This document shows, piece by piece, positions 13,417-22,569 of a stretch of 64,000 nucleotides of DNA. This DNA comes from CAVZZG01 sp963779685 (GTDB lineage: Bacteria; Actinomycetota; Thermoleophilia; Gaiellales; F1-60-MAGs149): positions 1,116,001 to 1,180,000 of the forward strand of contig CAVZZG010000003.1 of the NCBI GenBank assembly GCA_963779685.1, written 5' to 3'. The notes beneath the pieces were generated by a model. The model worked only from the letters and a program-made list of their open reading frames with translations, ran no database searches and was not told the origin of the DNA. The position numbers and the translations under genes are program-made. Every line of letters starts with the position of its first letter. Within the stretch, counting starts at the first letter, position 1.

Positions 13417-16040
13417 TCGGGGTGGGTGTCGAGCCAATTGATGAGCTCCACGGGGTTCGACGTTCCGGTCTTGCGACGGATGTTCTGGACGTGGTAGTCC
13501 ACGGCCTTGAAGGACAGGTAGAGGTGGCCGGCGATCTCCTTGTACGGCATCCCGGCCGCGCGCATGACGGCGACTTGACGCTCCCGTCTGGTCAGAGCGT
13601 CGCGGTCTCCCCGATGTCCCGACGTCGCAGGGCCGACGGCCTGATCGTCGCAGCGTCGGGCCCAGGCGACCGCCCCGAGCCGCTCGAAGGCCGCCCAGGC
13701 CGAATCGATCAGATCCTTCGCCCGGGTGAGCCGACGCTGCTTCCGCAGCGCCCTCGCGGCCGTGAGTTCGACCCGCGCCCGGTGATAGGGATGCAGTGGC
13801 GCCAGCTCCGCCGCGAGCGCCACGGCACGCTCCAGGCTCTCGATGTCGTCTCCGGCCGTGGCGGCGGCGAGGCGGGCGACCAGCCACGGGTGGTGTCGGT
13901 CGGGCGCCGCGACCGTCTCGCCTGCGTCGGCGAGATCGGCGAGCGCGAGCAGCCCGATCGCACCGTCGTCGGTCGACGCGACGTCGGCGAGGGCGGCCCG
14001 GGCTCCCGGCAGATCGGCACGAGACAGGCAGAGCGCGCCCGCGCAGTAGGCGGCCAGGCGGGCGAAGTCCTCCGGGGAGAGACCCTCCGCGGCCGCACTC
14101 AGCCACGTCTCATGGCGATCGGCGTCTCCGCGCATGGCGCTGAGCCGCGCCAGTTCGCCCGCGGCGGCGGCCGCGACGGACTCCTGGCCCGAGGCGCGGA
14201 AGAGCTCGACCGCATCCTCCAGCGCGCCGGTGGCAGCGTCCCACTGGCCCTCCAGCTCGCGACGCCCGGCCAGGGCCAGCAGCGCGTGCGGGATGACGGC
14301 CGTACGCTGACGACTACGCGCGGCGTGGACGGCCCGCTCGCAGAAGCCGCCGTCCAGCTCTCCGCCGGCACGGGCGGCGAGCAGGAGCAGGTCGGGATCG
14401 TCTGCGAAGGCCGGGTCGGCCTCCAGCGCGGCGATCCCGCCGTCCGCGTACGGCCCCGCCTCGTCCGGACGGTCGACGGCGCGGAGCGCCGCGGCCAGAC
14501 AGAGCCGGGCCCGCACCCAGAGGGCGTCGCGCTCCGGTCCGGCCAGCTCGACCGCACGCGTCAGCATGGCCACCCGCTCCTCCGGCGGCGCGATCGATCC
14601 GGCGGTGATCAGCATCGCGGCGGCCCGTCGTGGATCGACCGGAGCGATCTCGTCGACCGCGCGCTGGAGACGGTCGAGCACGGCCACGGGGCGCAGCTGG
14701 CCCAGGTCGAGAACGGCACCGAGATGCTCGCAGTCGGCCCGCTGCGCCGCGTCCTGGGCGAACTCGCCCGCCTCCGCCAGGAGCCGGCGGGCGCTGTCCG
14801 CCTCGGCGGCGAGGCGCGCCGCCGAGGCACCGGCCAGCAGCCGCCGGCAGCGATCGCCATCGGCCGGGCTCAGCTGGGCTGCGCGCTCGTACGCGGGCCA
14901 GGCGCCGGCCGGTCCGCCGCGTCGCTCGACCTCGGAGCCGGCCCATTCGAGCTCGGACGCGACGTCCTCATCGGGCCCGAGTGCGGCATGTCCCATATGG
15001 ATCGCCCGCCGGGCGCGGTACCGCGGCGCGGTCATCGTCGCGGCGATCTTCGCATGGGCCGCGCGCAGCTCGGCCGGCGACGCAGCAGCAACGATCGCCT
15101 CGTGGATCAGCGGATCGGTGAACCGAATGACCCGCCCGTCCACGACCAGTATGCCGCGGGCCTCCGCGGCCCCGACGGCGTCGCCACCGCCCGGGAGCCG
15201 GCCAAAGACGGTCAGCGCTTCGGTGTCGGCCACCGCGGCCTCGAGGAGGAACGCAGCCGTGTCCGTCGCGACCGGGACCCGATCGACGATCTCCTGCCAG
15301 CGATCTCGCCGGAGGAGGACCGACGACAGGCGCTTCTTGCCCAGCAACTGCTCGCGCGTCATTCCCCGCGCGGCATGGACGAGCTTGAAGGGATTCCCAC
15401 CGCAATCGTCGAGCAGTCTTCGCAGGACTGCGGGCGCGATCGTCTCGTTCGGCTCCAGGTTCCGGGCCTCCGTCCTGAGGATCTGCCGGGCGGGGCGTTC
15501 CTCGAGCGGACCGAGGTCGATGACGGGTAGCCCGGAGGCGACGGGAAACCCGGGGTCGCGGGTGGCCATCACGATCACGACCGACTCTCGCTCCAGCCGG
15601 CGCGCAGCCATCACGAGCGTCGCGGCCGACGCTCGATCGAGCAGCTGCGCGTCCTCCACCACGACGAGCAGCGCATCGTCCCCGGCACCGGCGAGCAGCG
15701 AGAGCGTGGCCGCCGCGAGGGCAAGCGGATCCACGGTGCCGCCATCCCCCTCGGCGAAGGCGTTCTCGAGGGCGCGGCGCTGGCCGTTGCCGAGCTCCGC
15801 GGCCGATGCGAGCAGCGGATGGAGCAAGCGGTGGAGGGCGGCGAACCCGATCTCGCGCTCGTTGGACACGCCGGCCACCTCGATCACCGACAGGCCCTCG
15901 CGGTGGCGGATCGACGCGAGCAACTCGGACTTGCCGATCCCCGCCGGGCCGCGCACGATGACGCAACCACTGCGACCATCGCGGGCGGCACCGATGAGGT
16001 CGGCGAGACGGCGCTCCTCCACGGTGCGTCCCAGCAGCAC
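13413..16040 (-). CDS. LuxR-family ATPase transcription regulator (LAL/MalT type)
   Basis: An 875-aa STAND-type regulator. The N-terminus has LLGRTVEERRLADLIGAAR and Walker A GPAGIGKS (about 31-38), then Walker B LLVVVEDAQLL. A long helical TPR-like middle follows (about 330-790). The C-terminal LuxR helix-turn-helix is LTRRERQVAVMRAAGMPYKE followed by IAGHLYLSFKAVDYHVQNIR. The start is GTG. It heads the cluster, and the palindromic site lies 45 nt upstream of its start, fitting autoregulation. The next gene overlaps by GTGA. Confidence 0.9.
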   Translation of the reverse strand: MLLGRTVEERRLADLIGAARDGRSGCVIVRGPAGIGKSELLASIRHREGLSVIEVAGVSNEREIGFAALHRLLHPLLASAAELGNGQRRALENAFAEGDGGTVDPLALAAATLSLLAGAGDDALLVVVEDAQLLDRASAATLVMAARRLERESVVIVMATRDPGFPVASGLPVIDLGPLEERPARQILRTEARNLEPNETIAPAVLRRLLDDCGGNPFKLVHAARGMTREQLLGKKRLSSVLLRRDRWQEIVDRVPVATDTAAFLLEAAVADTEALTVFGRLPGGGDAVGAAEARGILVVDGRVIRFTDPLIHEAIVAAASPAELRAAHAKIAATMTAPRYRARRAIHMGHAALGPDEDVASELEWAGSEVERRGGPAGAWPAYERAAQLSPADGDRCRRLLAGASAARLAAEADSARRLLAEAGEFAQDAAQRADCEHLGAVLDLGQLRPVAVLDRLQRAVDEIAPVDPRRAAAMLITAGSIAPPEERVAMLTRAVELAGPERDALWVRARLCLAAALRAVDRPDEAGPYADGGIAALEADPAFADDPDLLLLAARAGGELDGGFCERAVHAARSRQRTAVIPHALLALAGRRELEGQWDAATGALEDAVELFRASGQESVAAAAAGELARLSAMRGDADRHETWLSAAAEGLSPEDFARLAAYCAGALCLSRADLPGARAALADVASTDDGAIGLLALADLADAGETVAAPDRHHPWLVARLAAATAGDDIESLERAVALAAELAPLHPYHRARVELTAARALRKQRRLTRAKDLIDSAWAAFERLGAVAWARRCDDQAVGPATSGHRGDRDALTRRERQVAVMRAAGMPYKEIAGHLYLSFKAVDYHVQNIRRKTGTSNPVELINWLDTHPE

Positions 16041-16084
16041 GTGCCGATTCTCTCACGCGGATCGTGCCCTGTGGGGCCTTCGCG

Positions 16085-16104
16085 ACAAGACCGGGAATGT
16101 TCCC
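16085..16104 (+). promoter_or_regulatory. Shared 20-bp palindromic site, copy 2
   Basis: AAGACCGGGAATGTTCCCGA lies between the divergent LuxR-type gene and pyk. Only one central base differs from the copy at 10897-10916. The palindrome CGGGAA-TG-TTCCCG is centred 56 nt before the regulator start and 68 nt before pyk. Confidence 0.7.
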
Positions 16105-16164
16105 GATGCCAGGCGAGACGGCCGCCTGCAAGCTTGGATAGGAGTCAGCCGAAGCGGAGTTGCC

Positions 16165-17619
16165 ATGCGCCAGGATCACCTCACCGAACTCGAGCCACGA
16201 CCCAGGGCGACCAGCACTCGCCGCCGCCGGCAGACGAAGATCGTGTGCACGCTCGGGCCGGCCAGCTCCGACCTGGAGACCGTCATCGCGCTCGCGGAGG
16301 CGGGCATGGACGTGGCGCGGATCAACCTCTCGCATGGGACGCAGGAGGACCACCAGGCCCGGATCGCGCTCGTCCGCGCGGCCAGTGCGGAGCTCGGTCG
16401 GCCGATTGCGATCCTGGCAGACCTCGGCGGCCCGAAGATCCGGGTCGAGAACCTCGAGGCCCCGCGTACCGTGGCCGCCGGCGATGAACTCGTGCTGTGC
16501 AGCGTCGGCGGAGGCGCGCAGGGTGATCTGGAGATCTCCTTCCCGGGCATCGCCGAGGTCGTCCAGGTCGGCGATCCGGTGCTGATCGACGACGGCCGGA
16601 TCCGGCTGCGCGCGACCGGAAGAGACGGACGCCGGCTGGTGTGCCGGGTCGAGACGGGCGGCACGATCACCATGCGAAAGGGTGTCAACCTGCCTGGGAC
16701 GAACCTGCCCATCCCCTCGCTCACCGCGAAGGACCGCGCGGATCTCCCGTTCGTCCTCGATCAGGGCGCCGACTTCGTGGCGCTGTCGTTCGTGCGCAGC
16801 GCCAATGACGTCGCCGAGCTCCGCCGCCTGATCGAGGAGGCCGGGTCACGGGCGCGGATCATCGCCAAGATCGAGATGGCCGAGGCGCTCACGGAGCTCG
16901 ACGCGATCATCGCGGCTAGCGACGCCGTGATGGTCGCCCGTGGCGATCTCGGCGTCGAGGTCGGCGTGGCCCGCGTGCCGGTGCTGCAGAAACGCATCAT
17001 CGAACGCTCGCTGGCGGCCAAGAAGGCCGTCATCACGGCCACCCAGATGCTCGAGTCGATGATCGAGAACCCGGAGCCAACCCGGGCCGAGGCAACCGAT
17101 GTGGCCAATGCCATCGTCGACGGCACGTCGGCCGTGATGCTGTCGGCCGAGACCGCCTCCGGGAAGCACCCGGTGGCAGCGGTGCGGTTCATGAACGAGA
17201 TCGCCCTCGACATCGAGCCAACGCTGGGCTACGGCGAGCCGGCCGTGGCACCCGCCCGACTGCAGGGCATCCTCGCCCGCTCGGCCTGCGACATCGCGGA
17301 GCGGCTCGGGGCGGCCGTGATCGCGGTGCCGACCGCGTCGGGCGAGACGGCACGGGAGATCTCGCGGTCGCGGCCGCGGCGCCCGGTCGTTGCGGCCAGC
17401 GACGACGAGACCGTGCTGCGCCAGCTCGCGCTCGAGTGGGGCGTCGCGCCGCTCGAGGTCGCGCCGGCGGAATCGGCGGAAGAGCACTGGCTCGCGATCC
17501 ACGACGCGGTGGTCGGTGCCGACCTGGCCGGTCCGGGCGAGACGATCGTCTACGCGGGTCGCACGGAGCTGTCGCTGCCAGGCGAGACCGTCCACGTCCT
17601 GGTGCACGAGGTGAGCTGA
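16165..17619 (+). CDS. pyk: Pyruvate kinase
   Basis: Glycolytic ATP-forming enzyme of 484 aa. It shows TKIVCTLGPASSDLETV, ARINLSHGTQEDH, GVNLPGTNLPIPSLTAKD, catalytic RIIAKIEMAEAL, VMVARGDLGVEVG and ITATQMLESMIENPEPTRAE. The C-terminal domain is complete, ending in VHVLVHEVS. The start at 16165 gives MRQDHLTELEPRPRATSTRR before the conserved core. It is followed by a 35-aa ORF through a TGATG overlap. Confidence 0.97.
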   Translation: MRQDHLTELEPRPRATSTRRRRQTKIVCTLGPASSDLETVIALAEAGMDVARINLSHGTQEDHQARIALVRAASAELGRPIAILADLGGPKIRVENLEAPRTVAAGDELVLCSVGGGAQGDLEISFPGIAEVVQVGDPVLIDDGRIRLRATGRDGRRLVCRVETGGTITMRKGVNLPGTNLPIPSLTAKDRADLPFVLDQGADFVALSFVRSANDVAELRRLIEEAGSRARIIAKIEMAEALTELDAIIAASDAVMVARGDLGVEVGVARVPVLQKRIIERSLAAKKAVITATQMLESMIENPEPTRAEATDVANAIVDGTSAVMLSAETASGKHPVAAVRFMNEIALDIEPTLGYGEPAVAPARLQGILARSACDIAERLGAAVIAVPTASGETAREISRSRPRRPVVAASDDETVLRQLALEWGVAPLEVAPAESAEEHWLAIHDAVVGADLAGPGETIVYAGRTELSLPGETVHVLVHEVS

Positions 17620-17726
17620 TGCTGCACCTGGCGGAGAACTGGCTCCTGATCCTTCTCGTCGGCTCGATCCTCTACGGGTGCGACGAGGCGGACAAGAAAC
17701 GACGGCGGAGACGGCGGCGGCGATGA
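17619..17726 (+). CDS. 35-aa basic single-pass membrane peptide
   Basis: Translationally coupled to pyk by TGATG. It begins MLHLAENWLLILLVGSILYG, followed by CDEADKK and eight consecutive arginines. One hydrophobic segment plus a strongly basic tail suggests a membrane peptide with the tail in the cytosol. I do not recognise it. The overlap with pyk and the clean composition argue that it is real. Confidence 0.55.
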   Translation: MLHLAENWLLILLVGSILYGCDEADKKRRRRRRRR

Positions 17727-17745
17727 GCCAACGCCACGACCCCGG

Positions 17746-18375
17746 CTACGGCACGGTGAAGGCGCCGCGGGCGGCGGCGCAGACCGGGCGGGCGAAGCAC
17801 CCCTCGAGGTGGTCGTTGACGAGGCCCATGGCCTGCATGAAGGCGTAGGCGGTGGTCGGGCCGACGAAGCGGAATCCGCGACGGCGGAGGTCCTTCGAGA
17901 GCCGGTACGAGGCCGGCGTAGTCGGCATGGCGAACAGGGCGTCGCGGTCGAGCCTCTCCGGCCGCTCGGCGGGCGGAGGCTCGAACCCCCACAGGTAGGC
18001 GGCCAGCGAGCCGAACTCCTCGATGACCGGCAGGGCGGCGGCGGCGTTGTTGATCGTCGCCTCGATCTTGCCGCGGTGGCGGACGATGCGAGAGTCGCCC
18101 AGCAGGCGGTCGACGTCGGCCGGCGTGAAGGCGGCGACGGCAACGGGATCGAATCCGTGGAAGACCTCGCGGAACGCCTCTCGCTTGCGGAGGATCGTGA
18201 GCCAGGACAGACCCGACTGGAACCCCTCGAGGCAGAGCTTCTCGAGCAGGCGGCGGTCGTCGGCGACCGGCAGGCCCCACTCGCCGTCGTGGTAGCGACG
18301 GTAATCCTCGTGGTCGCCGCCACCCCAGAAGCACCGCACGCGTCCGTCCTCGCCGATCTTCAGCCCGTCGTCCAT
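17746..18375 (-). CDS. tag: DNA-3-methyladenine glycosylase I
   Basis: Removes 3-methyladenine from alkylated DNA. The 209-aa product shows RCFWGGGDHEDYRRYHDGEWG, LLEKLCLEGFQSGLSWLTIL, and FRFVGPTTAYAFMQAMGLVNDH, covering the zinc and base-binding motifs of the Tag family. Length is slightly above the usual 190 aa. It is convergent with the pyk peptide gene and divergent from the methyltransferase gene, 28 nt away. Confidence 0.96.
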   Translation of the reverse strand: MDDGLKIGEDGRVRCFWGGGDHEDYRRYHDGEWGLPVADDRRLLEKLCLEGFQSGLSWLTILRKREAFREVFHGFDPVAVAAFTPADVDRLLGDSRIVRHRGKIEATINNAAAALPVIEEFGSLAAYLWGFEPPPAERPERLDRDALFAMPTTPASYRLSKDLRRRGFRFVGPTTAYAFMQAMGLVNDHLEGCFARPVCAAARGAFTVP

Positions 18376-18403
18376 CTCCGTGAAGTTTGCCTAGACTTGG
18401 GCG

Positions 18404-18892
18404 ATGCAGCCAGCGCGGGCTGTCGCCGGGAGCGCGCTCTTCCTCTTCGTGGCACCGGGGACGGTGGCCGGCGCGCTGCCCTGGTGGCTCACGCGGTGGC
18501 GGTCGCACCCCGCACCCACCGAGGTCCGCATCGCCGGCGCCGTGCTGATCGCCGCCTCGCTGCCGGTGCTGGCGAACAGCTTCGTCCGCTTCGCGCGCGA
18601 GGGCCGCGGCACCCCGGCGCCCGTGGCGCCGACCGAGGATCTGGTCGTGACGGGCCCCTACCGCCACGTTCGGAACCCGATGTACCTGGCCGTGGAGGGC
18701 GCGATCCTCGGCCAGGCGATGCTGCTCGGCCGGCCCATCCTGGTCGGGTACGCGGCCGTCGCCGGCGCGGCCATGACCGCCTTCGCGAAGCTGCACGAGG
18801 AGCCGGCCCTGAGCCGCCGCTACGGCGAGGCCTACGAGAGCTACCGGCAGGCGGTGCCGGCCTGGATCCCCAGACTCAGGAGGTCTTCGTAG
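18404..18892 (+). CDS. Isoprenylcysteine carboxyl methyltransferase-like membrane protein
   Basis: A 162-aa membrane protein. Conserved GPYRHVRNPMYLAV and a C-terminal LHEEPALSRRYGEAYESYRQ are typical of the ICMT/PEMT-like SAM-dependent methyltransferases. Three to four hydrophobic segments are visible. Bacterial members have diverse or unknown substrates. Its end overlaps the convergent coiled-coil gene by 17 nt. Confidence 0.88.
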   Translation: MQPARAVAGSALFLFVAPGTVAGALPWWLTRWRSHPAPTEVRIAGAVLIAASLPVLANSFVRFAREGRGTPAPVAPTEDLVVTGPYRHVRNPMYLAVEGAILGQAMLLGRPILVGYAAVAGAAMTAFAKLHEEPALSRRYGEAYESYRQAVPAWIPRLRRSS

Positions 18893-19229
18893 CCGGCGCT
18901 GCGGCGGCGGGTGCCGAGGCCGGCGCCGCGGACGGACCGCTGACCGACGTGCTCGCCGAGACGACGGTTGCCGCGGCCTTGGCCTGCGCCAGCGTGGCGG
19001 CGGCGAGCGTCTGGTAGCGACGGACCAGGACCTTCTGGGCCCGGGTGACGGCGCGGTCGTGCGCCACGGCCTGGTTCGCGACGGTCTGCCACTGCGCGAG
19101 CTCGCCCTTCCACGCGGCGTTCGTCCGCTTGGCCTGGGCCAGCTCCTCGTGGGCGTCGACGGCGACCGCGACGGCCCCGCCGGCGATCAGCGCGACGCCG
19201 ACCGTGTAGATCTTGATGACGCCGAGCAT
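18876..19229 (-). CDS. Small exported or membrane-anchored coiled-coil protein
   Basis: A 117-aa product starting MLGVIKIYTVGVALIAGGAV (signal or anchor). A helical charged stretch follows (HEELAQAKRTNAAWKGELAQ), and an Ala/Ser/Pro-rich tail ends PATKTS. No family recognised. It overlaps the upstream small secreted-protein gene by one base (TGATG), so the two form a pair. Confidence 0.5.
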   Translation of the reverse strand: MLGVIKIYTVGVALIAGGAVAVAVDAHEELAQAKRTNAAWKGELAQWQTVANQAVAHDRAVTRAQKVLVRRYQTLAAATLAQAKAAATVVSASTSVSGPSAAPASAPAAAAPATKTS

Positions 19230-19561
19230 CAGTCCGACTCCCCGCTGTCGTCGCTCTCCTTGCCAGTGCCGCTGGGTGCGGTCGTTGCCGCCGCGACCCT
19301 CGAGATCGACCGCACGACCGGCGATGGCGCCGGGACGACGGTGACCTTGCGGCGGATCTTCGGTCGCTTGACGACCTTCGGCAGCGTGATCGGCCCGAGC
19401 GAGCCGAGGTAGGCCTCGGCGCGGGCGCGGTCGGTGAGTGCCTTCATCAGCGCCGCATCGGTGGGCTGCGTGGCGCTGGCGCGGGAGGTGCCGAGGGCGT
19501 AGCCGCCGGCCCCGGTGAGAGCGGCGGTAGCTGCGGCGACGGCGATGATGCCTGTCTGCAT
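19229..19561 (-). CDS. Small secreted or anchored protein, unknown
   Basis: A 110-aa product starting MQTGIIAVAAATAALTGAGG, then a short charged region with KVVKRPKIRRKVTVV and an acidic end (KESDDSGESD). An N-terminal hydrophobic segment suggests export. Upstream partner of the preceding coiled-coil gene. No family recognised; an in-frame earlier start (to 19660) would disrupt the signal. Confidence 0.45.
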   Translation of the reverse strand: MQTGIIAVAAATAALTGAGGYALGTSRASATQPTDAALMKALTDRARAEAYLGSLGPITLPKVVKRPKIRRKVTVVPAPSPVVRSISRVAAATTAPSGTGKESDDSGESD

Positions 19562-19678
19562 GGGGGCATCGTCGCCAGTGCGCATCAGACTGGTGTGAGG
19601 GTCGCATGAGATGGCGCTTACGACGCCGCCCGACCCCCGCCGTGGCACCATGTGAGGCATTCACCGAAAGGGCAGTCG

Positions 19679-21208
19679 ATGAGCGCCACCGCTTCCGCAC
19701 CCCAGTCCACCGGGGTTCGCGTCCTCTCCAACTACGTCGGGGGCGCATGGGTCGCGTCGTCCTCGTCGCAGCTCCTGGACGTCACCAACCCGGCCACCGG
19801 CGAGGTGCTGGCCCGGGTGCCGCTGTCCACCAAGGCCGAGCTCGATGAGGCCGCGCGCGTCGCTCGCGGCGCCTACGAGACCTGGCGCAAGGTGCCGGTG
19901 CTCGAGCGCACGCGCTGGCTCTACGACATCCGGCACGCCTTCGCCGAGCGGCTCGACGACATCGCCGCGTCGATCACCCGCGAGATGGGCAAGACCTACC
20001 CGGACGCCCAGGCCGAGGTCGCGCGCACGATCGAGAACGTCGAGGGCGCCTGCGCCGTGCCGACGATGATCCAGGGCAAGATCCTGGAGGGCGTCGCGAC
20101 CTCCGTGGACGCCGAGACGATCCGCCAGCCGGTGGGCGTGGTCGGCAACATCGTGCCGTTCAACTTCCCGGCCATGGTGCCGTTCTGGTTCCTGCCCTAC
20201 GCCGTCGCCTGCGGCAACGCCTACGTGCTGAAGCCCTCGGAGCAGGTGCCCATGACGCAGGCCCTGATGTGGGAGATCATGCACGACGTCGGCGGGCTGC
20301 CGGCGGGCGTGATCAACCTCGTGAACGGCTCCGTCGACGTCGTCAACGCGATGCTCGACTCGCCCGACATCGACGCCATCAGCTTCGTCGGCTCGGCCAA
20401 GACCGCGCGCTACATCTACTCGCGCTCGGCCGAGAACGGCAAGCGCGTGCAGGCGCTCGGCGGCGCCAAGAACCACATGATCGTCATGCCCGACGCCGTC
20501 ATGGACAAGACCGCCGACAACATCATCGGCTCGGCCTTCGGCGCCGCCGGCCAGCGCTGCATGGCGGGCTCGGTCGTGGTCGCCGTCGGCGACGCCAAGA
20601 AGCCCCTCTTCGACGAATTGATCCCGAAGGTCGAGGCGCTGCGGGTCGGCGACGGCATGGAGAAGGGCATCAGCGTCGGACCGGTGGTGTCGTGTGCCGC
20701 GCGCGACCGCATCCGCGGCATGATCGAGACCGGGCTCGGCGAGGGCGCGACCCTCGCGGTCGACGGCCGCGAACCGGGAGGCGACCCCAAGGGCGCCTTC
20801 ATCGGACCGACCATCCTCGACGAGGTCACGCCCGAGATGAGCGTCGCCCAGGACGAGATCTTCGGCCCGGTGCTGTCGGTCATCCACGCCGACTCGCTCG
20901 AGGAGGCGATCCGGATCGTCAACAACTGCCGGTACGGCAACGGCACGTCGATCTTCACCGAGTCGGGCGCCGCCGTCCGCAAGTACCGCGAGGACGTCCA
21001 GGTCGGCATGATCGGCGTCAACGTCGGCGTGGCCGCCCCCGTCGGCGTCTTCCCGTTCACGGGCTGGCGCGACTCGTTCCTCGGCGACATGCACGCGCAG
21101 GCGGGCGACGCCGTCGACTTCTACACCCGCAAGAAGACCACCACCAGCCGCTGGTTCTCGGGCGGCCCGGTCGGCAAGTTCTTCGTCGAGCATGGAGACA
21201 CGCACTGA
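19679..21208 (+). CDS. mmsA: CoA-acylating methylmalonate/malonate-semialdehyde dehydrogenase
   Basis: A 509-aa aldehyde dehydrogenase with PFNFPAMVPFWFLPYAVA and the catalytic cysteine in AAGQRCMAGS, as in MmsA. The C-terminus carries FPFTGWRDSFLGDMHAQ, typical of this subfamily. It converts malonate or methylmalonate semialdehyde to acetyl- or propionyl-CoA. The ATG at 19679 has a GAAAGGGC site nearby. The stop overlaps the aminotransferase start (TGATG), so semialdehyde produced by the next enzyme is likely its substrate. Confidence 0.95.
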   Translation: MSATASAPQSTGVRVLSNYVGGAWVASSSSQLLDVTNPATGEVLARVPLSTKAELDEAARVARGAYETWRKVPVLERTRWLYDIRHAFAERLDDIAASITREMGKTYPDAQAEVARTIENVEGACAVPTMIQGKILEGVATSVDAETIRQPVGVVGNIVPFNFPAMVPFWFLPYAVACGNAYVLKPSEQVPMTQALMWEIMHDVGGLPAGVINLVNGSVDVVNAMLDSPDIDAISFVGSAKTARYIYSRSAENGKRVQALGGAKNHMIVMPDAVMDKTADNIIGSAFGAAGQRCMAGSVVVAVGDAKKPLFDELIPKVEALRVGDGMEKGISVGPVVSCAARDRIRGMIETGLGEGATLAVDGREPGGDPKGAFIGPTILDEVTPEMSVAQDEIFGPVLSVIHADSLEEAIRIVNNCRYGNGTSIFTESGAAVRKYREDVQVGMIGVNVGVAAPVGVFPFTGWRDSFLGDMHAQAGDAVDFYTRKKTTTSRWFSGGPVGKFFVEHGDTH

Positions 21209-22563
21209 TGGCCACCACCGCCCGCCTCACCAACGACGAGCTCCGGCAACTCGAGAAGGCGCACGTCTTCCACTCCTGGAGCGCGCAGGGGCAGATCAAC
21301 CCGCTGCCCGTCGAGCGCGCCGAGGGCGTCTACATGTGGGATCACGACGGCAAGCGCTACCTCGACTTCTCGTCGCAGCTCGTGAACGCGAACATCGGCC
21401 ACCAGCACCCGAAGGTGGTGGCCGCGATCAAGGAGCAGGCCGATCTGCTCTGCACCGTCGCGCCCCAGCACGCCAACGCGAAGCGCGCCGAGCTCGGGGC
21501 GCTGGTGGCCGAGCTGGCACCGGGTGACATCGACATGGCGTTCTTCACGAACGGCGGTGCCGAGGCCACCGAGAACGCCATGCGCATGGCCCGCATCTAC
21601 ACCGGCCGTCACAAGATGCTCGCGACCTACCGCTCCTACCACGGCGCCACCGGCGGCTCGATCGTCATGACCGGCGACCCGCGCCGCTGGGCGGCAGAGC
21701 CGGGCATGGCGGGCGTCGTGCACTTCTGCGGGCCCTACCTGTACCGCTCGTCCTTCCAGGCGACCACCGAGCAGGAGGAGTGCGAGCGCGCACTCGCCCA
21801 TCTCGAGGAGATCCTGATGTACGAGGGCGCGCACACCGTGGCGGGCATCATCCTCGAGTCGATCGTGGGCACGAACGGCATCCTCGTGCCGCCGGACGGC
21901 TACCTGCAGGGCGTCCGCGAGCTCTGCACGCGGCACGGCATCGTCATGATCTGCGACGAGGTGATGGCGGGCTTCGGACGCGCCGGCGCCTGGTTCGCGT
22001 GCGACCTCTGGGACGTCGAGCCCGACCTGATCACCTGCGCCAAGGGGATCAACTCCGGCTACGTACCGCTCGGCGCCCTGCTGATCTCGCGGCGCATCGC
22101 CGACACCTTCATGGACCGGGCGTACATGGGCGGCCTCACCTACTCGGGCCATCCGCTGGCGTGCGCCGCCGCGGTCGCCTCGATCGAGGCCTTCAAGGAG
22201 GAGGGCATCGTCGAGAACGCCCGCATGATCGGCGAGGACGTCCTCGGCCCGGGCCTGCGCGCCCTCCAGGAGCGCCATCCCTCGATCGGCGAGGTGCGCG
22301 GCCGCGGCTGCTTCTTCGGCGTCGAACTGGTCAAGAACCGCGAGACGCGGGAGATGCTCGCGCCGTTCAACGCGTCCGGTGCCCAGTTGGGCGCCGTCGG
22401 CACGCTCCAGAAGCGCTGCTGGGAGCTCGGCCTCGCGACCATGATGCACTGGAACGTGATCATGGTGGTGCCGCCGCTCGTGATCTCGCCGGAGGAGGTC
22501 CGCGCCGGCCTGGATCTGCTCGACGCAGCGCTCGAGGTTGCCGACGCCGCCTACGAGGGCTGA
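21208..22563 (+). CDS. Class III PLP aminotransferase, probable beta-alanine/omega-amino acid
   Basis: A 451-aa protein with FFTNGGAEATENAMRMAR, SYHGATGGSI, MICDEVMAGFGRAGAWFA and the PLP lysine in LITCAKGINSGYVPLGALL. Coupling to mmsA and the nearby carbamoylase point to transamination of beta-alanine or a similar omega-amino acid to a semialdehyde. The precise substrate is inferred from context only. Confidence 0.9.
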   Translation: MATTARLTNDELRQLEKAHVFHSWSAQGQINPLPVERAEGVYMWDHDGKRYLDFSSQLVNANIGHQHPKVVAAIKEQADLLCTVAPQHANAKRAELGALVAELAPGDIDMAFFTNGGAEATENAMRMARIYTGRHKMLATYRSYHGATGGSIVMTGDPRRWAAEPGMAGVVHFCGPYLYRSSFQATTEQEECERALAHLEEILMYEGAHTVAGIILESIVGTNGILVPPDGYLQGVRELCTRHGIVMICDEVMAGFGRAGAWFACDLWDVEPDLITCAKGINSGYVPLGALLISRRIADTFMDRAYMGGLTYSGHPLACAAAVASIEAFKEEGIVENARMIGEDVLGPGLRALQERHPSIGEVRGRGCFFGVELVKNRETREMLAPFNASGAQLGAVGTLQKRCWELGLATMMHWNVIMVVPPLVISPEEVRAGLDLLDAALEVADAAYEG

Positions 22564-22569
22564 CGCCGG

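Noticed and set aside
13305..15530. A 741-aa plus-strand frame opposite the LuxR-type gene
   Set aside because: Composition is Arg/Gly/His repeats without any domain, while the minus strand encodes a complete regulator with Walker and HTH motifs.
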